Shown one piece after another: positions 26,625 to 35,468 of a stretch of DNA of 64,000 nucleotides. The position numbers and the translations under genes are program-made. The notes under the pieces were generated by a model, which saw only the letters and a list, made by a program, of their open reading frames with translations, had not been told where the DNA came from and ran no database searches. Each line of letters begins with the position of its first letter. Position 1 is the stretch's first letter. Origin of the DNA: Pseudomonas cremoris. GTDB taxonomy: Bacteria; Pseudomonadota; Gammaproteobacteria; Pseudomonadales; Pseudomonadaceae. The stretch lies in NCBI RefSeq assembly GCF_014230465.1, contig NZ_JAAXCY010000015.1:62001-126000 (forward strand), given 5' to 3'.

Positions 26625-28564
26625 GCCTCAGCCAGCGCGGCCCGCTCGCGGACAAAACGCTCCAACTGATCGCCCGGCAGCGCCTTGCTGAAATACCAGC
26701 CTTGGATGAACAACTCGGTGCCGGTATTCAGGAAAGCCAACTGCTCGGCGGTCTCCACGCCTTCCACCACGACGCCCAGGTCGAGCGCTTCACAAAAGCG
26801 CAGCATGCCGGTCAACACCTGGGCCCCCTTGGGGTCGTGCTGGGCCACCACAAAGCTGCGGTCGATCTTGATGAAGTCCACTGGAAACTGGTGCAAGTAA
26901 CTCAATGCCGAGAAACCGGTACCGAAGTCATCGATATACACCTTGGCTCCAATGGCTTGCAGCTTCTGGATGGTCTGGCGCGTGGCCGAGACGTCACTGA
27001 CCAGCGCATCTTCGGTGATTTCCACCGACACCTGCCCACGGGCCTGGGCCAGGATCTCCACCAGGCGTTCGCCATAGGCGGCGTCGGTCAGGGTTGCGCT
27101 GGAAATATTGATGGTCATCGGCAGGGCGAAGCCGAGCTTCTGCCATTTCTGGTACTGGCGAACCGCCTGTGAGGCCACCCACACATCCACATCGGGCATC
27201 AGCCGTGCCTGGGCCAGCCATTGCAGGAACTCCCACGGTGAATGCACGGTGCCCTGGGCGTCGCGGGCGCGCATCAGGGCTTCGCAGCCGGTGCACAGGC
27301 CCGTGCGGGTCGAGACTTGCGGCTGGAATTCGAGGTAGAACTCGTAGTCGCTGATCTGCTGGATGCGGCTCAATTCAGCGGCCTGGCGTGCTTGAATCTT
27401 GTGGGACGCCAGCACCGGGTCCAACTCGCGCAGTCGGCCTTTTTCTTCCAGGCCACGAAATGTCATATCCAGCGACTTGAGGTACACCGTGCCACCCTCG
27501 ATGCCCTGTCGATGGATCGCACGTACATAGGGCGCGTACACCAAAGTGCCCAGGCCCAACAACGCCACCTGCAACGCCACCGCCGCGATATCACCGTGGG
27601 TACTCAGGTAGGCGTTAAGCAGCACCGGCGCGGTGAACGGCACACTGGCCACCGCCGGGGACACCCAACCCAGCAGCACCACCGTCAACGCCACCAGGGT
27701 ATTCAGGGCCGGCACCAGCAAAAATGGAATGAACAGGCGCGGGTTGAGAATGATCGGTAAGCCGAACAGCAGCACCTCGCTGACATTGAACAACGAGAGT
27801 GGCAGGCTTGCCATCGCCAACAGGCGCATAGACTGGCTCTTGGAGAACAGCAGGATTGCCACCAGCAGGCATAACGCACTGCCTGAACCGCCGATAAACG
27901 CGAAGCTGCCCAACAAGCCGCTGTTGAGCACATATCTGATCGGCTCGCCGGCCGCCAGCGCGGCGCTGTTCAGCACCACGGCCTGGTCCAGCACATCGAA
28001 CAGCGGTTGCATGGCATACACGCCATGGATACCGAAAAACCACAACAGCGAGTTCATCAGCGTCACAAACAAGCCGCTGCCGTAGGGCGTTTCCAGGGCA
28101 TCGAGAACCTGAGGCCCCTGGAGCTGTGCCACATACGGCACCTGCAACAGCACCGACAACACCAGCACCAACGCCAGAGCGGTGATCGCCCCCGGCACCA
28201 CCATATTGATGGTGCCCCTAAGGTTATGCCCGACCAGGTCCTCATTGACCAGCCGCGTCCAACGATAGCGGTGCAGCCAGGCAATCGCCGGCACGTTGAG
28301 CAGTGGCGAGGCAATTGCAATAAACAATACAAAGGTGGCCGAGGCCCGAGGGTATTCGCGCAGGACAAACGTTGCCACCACCACATGGGCCAGGCACAGG
28401 AACGCCACCGGCAGTTGCGGCAGGCGATGTTGGATCGCGAGCATGTAGCCAATGGAGGCAGCCACCAGCAGCGGAATCACCGAGCTGATCTGGTTATGCA
28501 GCCCTGCGAGAAACGCCACCACTTGCGGGTCGAACCCCAGCACCCGGGCGCATTCCGGGCTTCG
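26621..28564 (-). CDS. PTS-EIIC-like membrane domain + EAL phosphodiesterase, N-terminus deleted
   Basis: About 648 residues remain. The N-terminal part (to about residue 320) is a polytopic membrane domain of the PTS sugar EIIC type, beginning abruptly at ARVLGFDPQVVAFLAGLHNQ, so its first helices are missing. The EAL domain at the C-terminus keeps the residues for c-di-GMP hydrolysis: EALMR, NIS, EITE, DDFGTG, FIKIDRSF, VEGVET and the QGWYFSKAL loop. The natural start has been replaced by NRPS sequence in another frame. The frame is open to 28795, but that part has no EIIC-like sequence. The first ATG inside genuine sequence is at 28444. It may be a pseudogene or expressed from an internal start. 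Confidence 0.75.
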   Translation of the reverse strand, partial: RSPECARVLGFDPQVVAFLAGLHNQISSVIPLLVAASIGYMLAIQHRLPQLPVAFLCLAHVVVATFVLREYPRASATFVLFIAIASPLLNVPAIAWLHRYRWTRLVNEDLVGHNLRGTINMVVPGAITALALVLVLSVLLQVPYVAQLQGPQVLDALETPYGSGLFVTLMNSLLWFFGIHGVYAMQPLFDVLDQAVVLNSAALAAGEPIRYVLNSGLLGSFAFIGGSGSALCLLVAILLFSKSQSMRLLAMASLPLSLFNVSEVLLFGLPIILNPRLFIPFLLVPALNTLVALTVVLLGWVSPAVASVPFTAPVLLNAYLSTHGDIAAVALQVALLGLGTLVYAPYVRAIHRQGIEGGTVYLKSLDMTFRGLEEKGRLRELDPVLASHKIQARQAAELSRIQQISDYEFYLEFQPQVSTRTGLCTGCEALMRARDAQGTVHSPWEFLQWLAQARLMPDVDVWVASQAVRQYQKWQKLGFALPMTINISSATLTDAAYGERLVEILAQARGQVSVEITEDALVSDVSATRQTIQKLQAIGAKVYIDDFGTGFSALSYLHQFPVDFIKIDRSFVVAQHDPKGAQVLTGMLRFCEALDLGVVVEGVETAEQLAFLNTGTELFIQGWYFSKALPGDQLERFVRERAALAEA

Positions 28565-28971
28565 GGCGGCAGGTCTGAAATGTCCGCGCGGGCGATGTGC
28601 AACGGCTGCGTCGCCGGCACTTGGCGAGGCTGATCGTCTGCGTCCTGGACAAACACCGTGCGCAACGTCTCGTGGCGCTCGATCAACAGCGCGAACGCCT
28701 GCTCCATGGCCGACACATTCAACCGCCCGCCAAGCCGCACCGCCGTCGGCAGGTTGTACGCACCGCTGCTTGGGTCCAACTGCCACAGAAACCACATGCG
28801 TTGCTGCGCATAGGACAGCGCCTTGCGATCCTCCACCTCCACCCCTGCCGGAATCGGGAACCGGGAAAAATCCACCCCTTCCTTCTGCAAGGCCTGCAGG
28901 AACAACTGGCGTTTTTCCAGGGGCAACCCGATAAACCGGCGAGCAAGTTTCAAGGAGTCTTCAGCATTCAT
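28556..28971 (-). pseudogene. N-terminal fragment of a pyoverdine-type nonribosomal peptide synthetase
   Basis: About 138 residues from ATG 28971 match the beginning of an NRPS that starts with a condensation domain, with typical PvdD/I/J-like opening (MNAEDSLKLARRFIGLPLEK, LSYAQQRMWFLWQLDPSSGA, LIERHETLRTVF). Core motif C1 (SYAQQRMWFL) and C2 (RHETLRT) are seen; the HHxxxDG motif and everything later are absent. Identity stops after DISDLPPEAR, where the sequence becomes the EAL gene in another frame; the NRPS frame then meets a stop at 28477. A complete NRPS spans thousands of codons, so this is a deletion remnant. Confidence 0.82.
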
Positions 28972-29180
28972 TTGTTGGGATCCGGAGCAATAGGCAGGAA
29001 GCACAAAGGCACGTCGTCCCTATAAAACGAATCGGGCGGGGAAAAATTAGCGGGGGATGGGGAAGCCGAAGCGAGGTGTCATCAAGGGTTACATCAATCT
29101 CGGGAAAGCAACACGAACCCGAGCTAGCATTGACTCACACCACTTTTTGCAACTACATTTAGTTACACGCAGGGAACGCC

Positions 29181-29432
29181 GTGTCCAAAAATGAAAAGCT
29201 GCTCGCCAAACTGCTCAATGAACAAATGACATTTACATGGCCCGAACTCGTAACGCTGTTGCGAAGGCTGGGTTACACGCAGATAGAAGGGGCTGGAAGC
29301 CGCGTCAAGTTCGACATCGGCGATCCCAGTGCAATGATCACCCTGCATAAGCCTCATCCCGGCAACGAACTGAAACACTACATTCGGCGCCAGATCATCG
29401 AACAATTGAAATCAGGAGAACTGATTCAGTGA
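29181..29432 (+). CDS. hicA: HicA-family mRNA interferase toxin (variant)
   Basis: 83 residues. Small dsRBD-like toxin that cleaves mRNA and is neutralised by HicB. The GTG start at 29181 is supported by AGGGA 8 bp upstream. The usual HicA active-site His of the G-S-H-H stretch is replaced: here the sequence reads GAGSRVKFD, while His residues occur in LHKPHPGNELKHYI, the pattern of a known subgroup. The gene overlaps hicB by GTGA. The pair lies between the NRPS remnant and an MFS gene, in a region that has been rearranged. Confidence 0.85.
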   Translation: MSKNEKLLAKLLNEQMTFTWPELVTLLRRLGYTQIEGAGSRVKFDIGDPSAMITLHKPHPGNELKHYIRRQIIEQLKSGELIQ

Positions 29433-29794
29433 ACAACCAACTGAAACACAATGGCTATATCGGCTCCATTGAAGCCAGCCTCGAAGACAACTGTCTGTTC
29501 GGCAAGGTGCTGTTCATCAAGGCACTGGTCAGCTACGAAGGAAAAACCGTCGCCGAATTGGACGCAGCCTTTCGCGAAGCCGTGGAAGACTATCTGACAA
29601 CCTGCCAAGCCCTCGGGCAAACGCCCGAGAAACCCTGCAAAGGCTCATTCAACGTCCGTGTTGGCCATGACCTGCACTTGGCCGCTGCTTTGGCAGCAAC
29701 CCGCAAGAAGGTGACGCTCAATGACCTGACACGTCAGGCGTTGAACGAATTCCTGCAACACCACAGCGCGGACACTTGCCCGGCGATTGGCTGA
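29429..29794 (+). CDS. hicB: HicB-family antitoxin
   Basis: 121 residues. N-terminal HicB fold (YIGSIEASLEDNCLFGKV, GKTVAELDAAFREAVEDYL) and a C-terminal ribbon-helix-helix-like region (NVRVGHDLHLAAALAA, TLNDLTRQALNEFLQ) that normally binds the hicAB operator. It starts with GTG overlapping the hicA stop, so translation is coupled. Its stop abuts the convergent MFS stop with no intervening base. Confidence 0.88.
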   Translation: MNNQLKHNGYIGSIEASLEDNCLFGKVLFIKALVSYEGKTVAELDAAFREAVEDYLTTCQALGQTPEKPCKGSFNVRVGHDLHLAAALAATRKKVTLNDLTRQALNEFLQHHSADTCPAIG

Positions 29795-30967
29795 TCACCC
29801 CAACCGCCGATACCCCAACACCGCTGACCCCATTACCACCGCCCCCGCCGCCAGCGCCACCCAGAAACCGCTGGTGGCGCCGAAGTGGTCGATCATCCAG
29901 CCGGAGCTGGCGGCGCCGATGGCCACGCCGATGCTGAGGCCGGTGATGAGCCAGGTCATGCCTTCGGTGAGGCGGCTCGGTGGCACAACTTTCTCCACCA
30001 GCGCCATGGACACGATCAAGGTTGGAGCGAAGAACAGGCCGGAGATAAAGATCGCCACCGCCAGCCCGGGTATGTTCGTCACCTGCAACAGTGGCAACGT
30101 GGTTAACGCTGTAGCGACGCCGCAGAACAGAAATTGTCGGGGCAACGGCGCCTTGAGCTTGAGCGTGCCGAAGGCCAAGCCCGCCAGGCATGAACCGATG
30201 GCGTACACCGACAGCACGATACTCGCCGCCGCCGGTTGGCCCTGATGCTGGGCGAAGGCGACGCTGACCACATCCACCACACCCACGATCACACCCATGG
30301 CCAACAGCAGGGTCATCAGGATCAGCACCGAGGGCGAAGCGATCAGCCAACCACTGTGGTGCGCCTGATGGGCGTGCACCGGCGGCTCTGTCTCGCGCTG
30401 CAGCACAAAGGTGGTGACACCCACGGCGAGCAGCAACGCCGCCACCAACGGCCCGGCTTCCGGGAACAGCACCACACACAGCCCCACCGAGATCGGCGGG
30501 CCGATGATGAAGCACACCTCGTCCAGTACCGACTCCAGCGCAAACGCGGTTTGCAGCTTGGGCTGGCCCCGGTACAACTCGGTCCAGCGTGCCCGCACCA
30601 TCGCCGACATGTTCGGCATGCAGCCGGCCAGCGCGGCAAACAGGAACAGAGTCCAACTGGGCGCCTGCAAGCGGGTGCACAGCAGCAACATCAACAACGC
30701 GCCGCCGCCGATCAGCGCTGCGATGGGCAATACGCGGCCCTGGCTATAGCGGTCCACCAAGCGTGAAACCTGCGGCGCACAAAATGCCGTGGCCAAGGCA
30801 AATACCGCCGCCACCGAACCCGCCAGACCGTAGCCGCCATGCACCTGCGCCAGCATGGTGATCAGGCCGATACCGGTCATGGACACCGGCATGCGCGCAA
30901 GCATGCCGGCCAATACAAAAGCGCGAGCGCCAGGGACCTGGAACAACTCGGCGTAGGGGTTTGCCAT
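29795..30967 (-). CDS. MFS transporter
   Basis: 390 residues with about twelve hydrophobic helices. The loop between helices 2 and 3 reads SRLVDRYSQGRVLP, a D-R-x-S/G-R type signature. Proton-coupled efflux or uptake; substrate not identifiable. GAGGTCAGCAGG precedes the ATG at 30967; an upstream extension of the frame crosses the operator region and is unlikely to be translated. It is divergent from a TetR regulator, with two perfect operators between them, so an inducible drug or metabolite exporter is the likely role. Confidence 0.85.
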   Translation of the reverse strand: MANPYAELFQVPGARAFVLAGMLARMPVSMTGIGLITMLAQVHGGYGLAGSVAAVFALATAFCAPQVSRLVDRYSQGRVLPIAALIGGGALLMLLLCTRLQAPSWTLFLFAALAGCMPNMSAMVRARWTELYRGQPKLQTAFALESVLDEVCFIIGPPISVGLCVVLFPEAGPLVAALLLAVGVTTFVLQRETEPPVHAHQAHHSGWLIASPSVLILMTLLLAMGVIVGVVDVVSVAFAQHQGQPAAASIVLSVYAIGSCLAGLAFGTLKLKAPLPRQFLFCGVATALTTLPLLQVTNIPGLAVAIFISGLFFAPTLIVSMALVEKVVPPSRLTEGMTWLITGLSIGVAIGAASSGWMIDHFGATSGFWVALAAGAVVMGSAVLGYRRLG

Positions 30968-31026
30968 CCTGCTGACCTCTTCCTGAATGCCCTTGAACTT
31001 GCTATCCGCAATGATCAAGGCAAAAT

Positions 31027-31075
31027 ACATACGGTGCGTATGTGACAAATCATGCGTAACATACGTAGCGTATGT
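31027..31075. promoter_or_regulatory. Tandem TetR-type operators between the MFS and TetR genes
   Basis: Two perfect palindromes: ACATACG-GTG-CGTATGT at 31027-31043 and ACATACG-TAG-CGTATGT at 31059-31075. Arms are identical; centres are 32 bp apart, three helical turns, so dimers would bind on the same face. They sit in the 141-bp divergent promoter region and are the natural binding sites for the adjacent TetR protein. Confidence 0.85.
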
Positions 31076-31108
31076 CAATCACTCACTGACCCACTGCGAG
31101 CCATAACC

Positions 31109-31696
31109 ATGAGCCGAGCCCGTGCCGAAATGATCGAAGACACCCGCGCCCGACTGATCGCCAGCGCGCGCCAGGCGTTCGCCACGCAAGGTTACGCCAA
31201 CACGTCGATGGACGACTTTACCGCCCGTGCAGGCCTGACCCGGGGTGCGTTGTACCACCATTTTGGTGACAAGAAAGGCCTGTTGGCCGCCGTGGTCGCA
31301 CGACTCGACAGTGAAATGGACGCCCGCCTGCAGCGCATCACAGATGAGGCCGTCGACCCATGGAATGGCTTTGGCGACCGCTGCCGCGCCTACTTGCGCA
31401 TGGCCCAGGACAGCGAGATCCAACGCATTGTGCTGCAGGACGCACCGGCGGTACTGGGCGACACCGGCTCCCAACAACACTGCGTCGATTCATTGTGCCA
31501 ACTGCTGGAAGCGCTGATGCAGTCCGGTGTCATCCACCGTGCCCCGAGTCTCGCGCTGGCTCAGTTGATCAATGGCAGCCTGGTCAACACCGCCCTGTGG
31601 ATCGCCCGGGATGAACACCCGGACGAGCGACTGGAGCAAGGCTTGCAGGGCCTGGAGTTATTGCTGCGCGGCCTGCCCCTCACACCAACCGTGTGA
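31109..31696 (+). CDS. TetR/AcrR-family transcriptional regulator
   Basis: 195 residues. N-terminal helix-turn-helix of the TetR type (ARLIASARQAFATQGYANTS, LTRGALYHHFGDKKGLLAAV). The remainder is an effector-binding helical domain containing the C-terminal region LINGSLVNTALWIARDEHPD. The ATG at 31109 is preferred because earlier codons overlap the operators. It probably represses itself and the divergent MFS gene. The 3' end overlaps the convergent MATE gene by 17 bp. Confidence 0.9.
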   Translation: MSRARAEMIEDTRARLIASARQAFATQGYANTSMDDFTARAGLTRGALYHHFGDKKGLLAAVVARLDSEMDARLQRITDEAVDPWNGFGDRCRAYLRMAQDSEIQRIVLQDAPAVLGDTGSQQHCVDSLCQLLEALMQSGVIHRAPSLALAQLINGSLVNTALWIARDEHPDERLEQGLQGLELLLRGLPLTPTV

Positions 31697-33035
31697 TCTG
31701 CTTGTGCCGCCACACCAGCCGGTAATACGCCGTCTGCAACGCCAGCATCGCCAGGTAAGTCACCGGAAACGCCATCCACACCCCTTCCAGTCCGAAGTGT
31801 GCATTGAGCAGGTAGGCCATCGGCAATTCAACACAGAGCACGCAGAAGATCGAGATGGCGACCGGCATCAACACTACGCCACTGGCGCGCATGATCCCGC
31901 CCACCACTGCCTGGAAACCGAACACCAGGATGCTCCACAACATGATGTGCAACAGGTGCTCGGCCTTGACCCGCGCCGCGTCGTCAGTAATGAACAGGCC
32001 CAGCAACCAGTGGGACAACACATAGCCAAGCACGATCAGGCCACCGGTCAGGCAGGTGTTGATCAACAGCCCTGTGCGCAGGATCGGCCCGATACGCTCC
32101 AGGCGCCCGGCGCCAATGGCCTGAGCACCAAGGATCGAGGCAGTGATGGCAATCGACAGCGCCGGGAACTGCACGTAGTTGACGATCTGCGTCACCGCGC
32201 CATAGGCAGCCGTGGCCTGGGAACCATGGCTGTTGACCAGGGCGAGGATCACTAGCTCCGACAGCGACAACACCACCATCTGTAGGCCGGTGGGCAGGCC
32301 AATACGCAGGACCTTTCCCAAAATCACGCGATCCAGGCGCAACGCCGCTATCAGCTGCCGATCCGGCGCCATCACATGGTTTTTATGTCGCAGGCGCAGC
32401 ACCAGAAACAGCATTGCCAACGCGTTACCCACCAACCCGGCGTACACCGCGCTCTGGATGCCCATGGGCGGCAGGCCGATCCAGCCGCGAATCAACGCCG
32501 GCGTCAGCAACAGGCCGACCAGGGTCGAGACCATCAGCGCCAGCAACGGCGAGACGGTATCGCTGACACCGCGCAGCAACTGGGTGTAGAGGATGAACAC
32601 CAACAGCAGCGGCATGATCAGCATCATCCTCTGCGCGTAACCCACGGCATCGTCCAAGACATCAATAGGCGTGCCCAACGCTTGCAGCGCCTGGCGCGCA
32701 AACAGGCTGCCGAGCACCGCCGCAATCAAACCCACCAGCGCGCCCAGGGTCAGGGTCGCACCGGTAATCACCTTGACCAGCCCGGTTTCCTGGGCACCCC
32801 ATGCCTGGCCGATCAACACTGACGCGCCGGCCCCCAGGCCGATCACCAGGGCAATAAAGAAAAACACGATGGGGAACATGCCCGACACCGCCGCCAGCGC
32901 CTGGGTGCCGAGCATTTGCCCGACGTAGATACCGTTGAGGGTGCCGGAAAAACTCTGCAGGAAGTTGGACAGCACCATGGGTGCCAGAAAGATCAGGTAG
33001 ACCTGCCACAGCGGGCGTTGCACAGGGCTTTGCAT
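31680..33035 (-). CDS. MATE-family efflux transporter
   Basis: 451 residues, twelve predicted helices in two homologous halves (first half from FLAPMVLSNFLQSFSGTLNG, second from IGLPTGLQMVVLSLSELVI). Exports cationic drugs or metabolites by Na+ or H+ antiport in the inner membrane. GAGGCCCCG-like purines lie upstream. It is not part of an evident operon; convergent with the TetR gene. Confidence 0.9.
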   Translation of the reverse strand: MQSPVQRPLWQVYLIFLAPMVLSNFLQSFSGTLNGIYVGQMLGTQALAAVSGMFPIVFFFIALVIGLGAGASVLIGQAWGAQETGLVKVITGATLTLGALVGLIAAVLGSLFARQALQALGTPIDVLDDAVGYAQRMMLIMPLLLVFILYTQLLRGVSDTVSPLLALMVSTLVGLLLTPALIRGWIGLPPMGIQSAVYAGLVGNALAMLFLVLRLRHKNHVMAPDRQLIAALRLDRVILGKVLRIGLPTGLQMVVLSLSELVILALVNSHGSQATAAYGAVTQIVNYVQFPALSIAITASILGAQAIGAGRLERIGPILRTGLLINTCLTGGLIVLGYVLSHWLLGLFITDDAARVKAEHLLHIMLWSILVFGFQAVVGGIMRASGVVLMPVAISIFCVLCVELPMAYLLNAHFGLEGVWMAFPVTYLAMLALQTAYYRLVWRHKQITRLV

Positions 33036-33072
33036 GAAAAACGGGGCCTCGGTTAACTAAAGCGTCCGAGGG

Positions 33073-34056
33073 TTATACCGTAAGTGGAACCCATCTTCCT
33101 GTGCTTTCGGGTTCCACTACCAGGCAGGCGTTGCGCACCGTTGCTGTCAGGTGCCGAGCGTTGCCTTGCAACAGGCATTCGGCAAGTGCCGGCTCCAGCT
33201 CCACTCGCAGGCGCCTGGCCAGCGCCCGCGCACCAAAGCGCACGTCGTGCTGGCGGCACAACCATGCCCGCGCCTGTTCATCTACGTCCAGGGAACGTTG
33301 GTGTGCAGCTAATCGTTGGTTGAGCTTGACCAGTTCCACATCCAACAGCGCATCCAACCACTGCGCATCAATGGGTTCGAACATCAGGATACGGTCAATG
33401 CGGTTGAGAAATTCCGGCTCGAAATGACCGTGCAGCGCCTCTTCCAACACTGCTGATTCATTGCGCGCAAACCCTCGCACCATTCGCCGCCAGCCCTGGG
33501 CAAACCGCTGGCGGTGGCGACGGGCCTGTTGCGCGCCGATATTGCTGGTCATGAAGATCAGGCTGTTGCGAAAGTCCAACGTCCGCGTACCGCCCGCCAA
33601 CGTCAGCTGGCCGTTTTCCAGAATGCCCAACAGGCTGCGCACCACTTCCTGGCTGGCCTTTTCCAGTTCATCGAACAACACAATGCCCGGCCGGCTGTAA
33701 GTACCCTGGATCAACTCGCTGTTGAACAGGCTGATGCCTTCCTTGCTGCCCACATACCCCGGCGGCGCACCGGTCAGTGCGGCCGCGTAATGTTCCTGGG
33801 CCAGGGTATGCATATCGATGCGGCAAAACCCGTCCGCGCGACCGTGCAGCGCCTGGGCCAGCAACCGTACGATCTCAGTCTTGCCCACGCCAGTCGGCCC
33901 CATGAACAGGTTGACACTCAGTGGTCGATCACGCTCACCGATATCGGCCTTGACCACCTTTAGCAAGCCTTCCACCTGGGCCAACGCGGCATCCTGGCCG
34001 ACGATACGGCTGCGCAACAAGGCCATGACCTGAGCCGGTTCAAAGGTAAAACGCAT
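33073..34056 (-). CDS. amiB: AmiB-like ClpB/ClpA-type AAA+ ATPase
   Basis: 327 residues, a single AAA+ module like the second ATPase ring of ClpB. Walker A GPTGVGKTE, pore loop PPGYVG, Walker B IVLFDELEKA, sensor 1 MTSNIG, arginine-finger region FEPEFLNRID and sensor 2 FGARALARRL. There is no N-domain or first ATPase ring. In P. aeruginosa the amidase operon encodes AmiB, an ATPase of this kind, right after AmiE; position and type agree here (3 bp between the genes). It may help fold or assemble the amidase or transporter; function in the family is not well defined. Confidence 0.82.
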   Translation of the reverse strand: MRFTFEPAQVMALLRSRIVGQDAALAQVEGLLKVVKADIGERDRPLSVNLFMGPTGVGKTEIVRLLAQALHGRADGFCRIDMHTLAQEHYAAALTGAPPGYVGSKEGISLFNSELIQGTYSRPGIVLFDELEKASQEVVRSLLGILENGQLTLAGGTRTLDFRNSLIFMTSNIGAQQARRHRQRFAQGWRRMVRGFARNESAVLEEALHGHFEPEFLNRIDRILMFEPIDAQWLDALLDVELVKLNQRLAAHQRSLDVDEQARAWLCRQHDVRFGARALARRLRVELEPALAECLLQGNARHLTATVRNACLVVEPESTGRWVPLTV

Positions 34057-34059
34057 GCC

Positions 34060-35103
34060 CTACCCCGCGGTCTTTTCTTTGCCGCCATGGGGCAACTGCC
34101 CCACCGGGCACTCGGCAACACCTACGGTACTGCGGGTGATTTTTTCCACATTCTCCTGGGCCTTTTGCGCATCCAGCACCCAGGTGCGGTAAAACTCGAA
34201 CGGGCAGTCCGCCACGCCCTTGTCGCCGTCGCCCGAGGCATGCATGCCGGTGTAGCCCCGGTGCAGCAGCTTGAACAGGTGGTTCTGCGACTGGTCATTG
34301 GCCCGTGCGTCGCGGATCTGCGACACCGACAACTGCGCGTACTGGATGCCCATTTCCTCCTCGCCGCACTCGCCCAAGGTACGCCCATCAAAACCGATGA
34401 TCGCTGAGTGGCCGAAGTACGAATACACCCCGTCGAACCCCGCCGCGTTCGCCACGGCCACGTAGCAGTTGTTCGCCCAGGCCATGCTCTTGGACATCTG
34501 CACCTGCTGCTCTTTGGCCGGGTACATATAGCCCTGGCAACGCACGATCAGTTCGGCGCCCTTCATCGCACAGTCGCGCCAGATCTCCGGGTAGTTGCCG
34601 TCGTCACAGATGATCAGGCTGATCTTCATGCCCTTGGGCCCCTCGCACACATAGGTGCGGTCACCCGGATACCAACCTTCGATGGGGCACCAGGGGATGC
34701 ACTTGCGATACCGCTGGACGATTTCGCCGAGGTTATTGATCAGTACCAACGTGTTGTACGGTGCCTTGTGCGGATGTTCTTCGTGGCGCTCGCCCGTCAA
34801 GGAAAACACGCCCCAGGTATTCGCCTGGCGACAAGCTACCGAGAAGATCGCGGTTTCTTCACCAGGAATGCTCGCGGCAGTCGCCATCATTTCATCGTGG
34901 TCATACATGATCCCCATGGTGCTGTACTCGGGGAACACCACCAGGTCCATACCGGGCAAGCCCTGTTTCATGCCGAGAATAATCTCGGCAATTTTCTTAG
35001 CGTTCTCGATCACCTCGGCCTTGCTGTGCAGGCGCGGCATCTTGTAGTTCACCACCGCTACACCGACGGTGTCCGGGCTGCTGGAAATGTCGCCATGGCG
35101 CAT
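34060..35103 (-). CDS. amiE: Aliphatic amidase
   Basis: 347 residues, one more than P. aeruginosa AmiE. Hydrolyses short aliphatic amides to carboxylic acid and ammonia in the cytoplasm. The nitrilase-superfamily triad is at canonical positions: E59 (VFPEYSTMG), K134 (RYRKCIPW) and C166 ([12 protein letters not shown]). TTGCAACGCTCC-like purine-poor spacing but AGGAGCGTTGCA lies just before the ATG on the coding strand, giving a good ribosome site. Follows fmdA and fmdB-like genes and precedes amiB; products would feed the cell ammonia from amides brought in by the adjacent ABC system. Confidence 0.95.
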   Translation of the reverse strand: MRHGDISSSPDTVGVAVVNYKMPRLHSKAEVIENAKKIAEIILGMKQGLPGMDLVVFPEYSTMGIMYDHDEMMATAASIPGEETAIFSVACRQANTWGVFSLTGERHEEHPHKAPYNTLVLINNLGEIVQRYRKCIPWCPIEGWYPGDRTYVCEGPKGMKISLIICDDGNYPEIWRDCAMKGAELIVRCQGYMYPAKEQQVQMSKSMAWANNCYVAVANAAGFDGVYSYFGHSAIIGFDGRTLGECGEEEMGIQYAQLSVSQIRDARANDQSQNHLFKLLHRGYTGMHASGDGDKGVADCPFEFYRTWVLDAQKAQENVEKITRSTVGVAECPVGQLPHGGKEKTAG

Positions 35104-35118
35104 TGCAACGCTCCTGTT

Positions 35119-35466
35119 CTAGTGACTGATCATCCACGGCCGTGGCCCGGTCTTGGTCTTGAGGCCCAAGGGGTTTGCCTTGCTTGGAACGACTTTTTTG
35201 CTGGTGCCACAGCAGCTGCAACCGGCCGGGTGTTTGCGACTCTCTTGGTATTCGCCAACCGTTTGCGGAGCATGGGCGCTGCGTTCATTGCCGGCGATGG
35301 CCTTGCGTTGGTTGGCCGACAAGGTCTGCAGCGCCGGGGCGGACACCAGCAGGTGCCCGCCCGGCCCTTCGCAGTACGGGCACTGGCTGGGTTCGTTGCG
35401 CTGGGCGATGGGCCGCAACATCGTAAAGGTGCCGCACGCCGCGCAGGCGTATTCGTAGGTCGGCAT
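35119..35466 (-). CDS. FmdB-family zinc-ribbon regulatory protein
   Basis: 115 residues. Starts MPTYEYACAACGTF and continues with CPYCEG, a CxxC-CxxC zinc ribbon at the N-terminus; a C-terminal CSCCGTS adds a second Cys cluster. FmdB proteins take their name from the formamidase locus of Methylophilus methylotrophus, where FmdB is thought to be regulatory. Here it lies 2 bp after the fmdA stop and 15 bp before amiE, matching that arrangement. Confidence 0.85.
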   Translation of the reverse strand: MPTYEYACAACGTFTMLRPIAQRNEPSQCPYCEGPGGHLLVSAPALQTLSANQRKAIAGNERSAHAPQTVGEYQESRKHPAGCSCCGTSKKVVPSKANPLGLKTKTGPRPWMISH

Positions 35467-35468
35467 GG

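Noticed and set aside
28565..28795. Upstream extension of the EAL gene to a start at 28795
   Set aside because: These codons are the NRPS remnant read in another frame and look nothing like an EIIC N-terminus.
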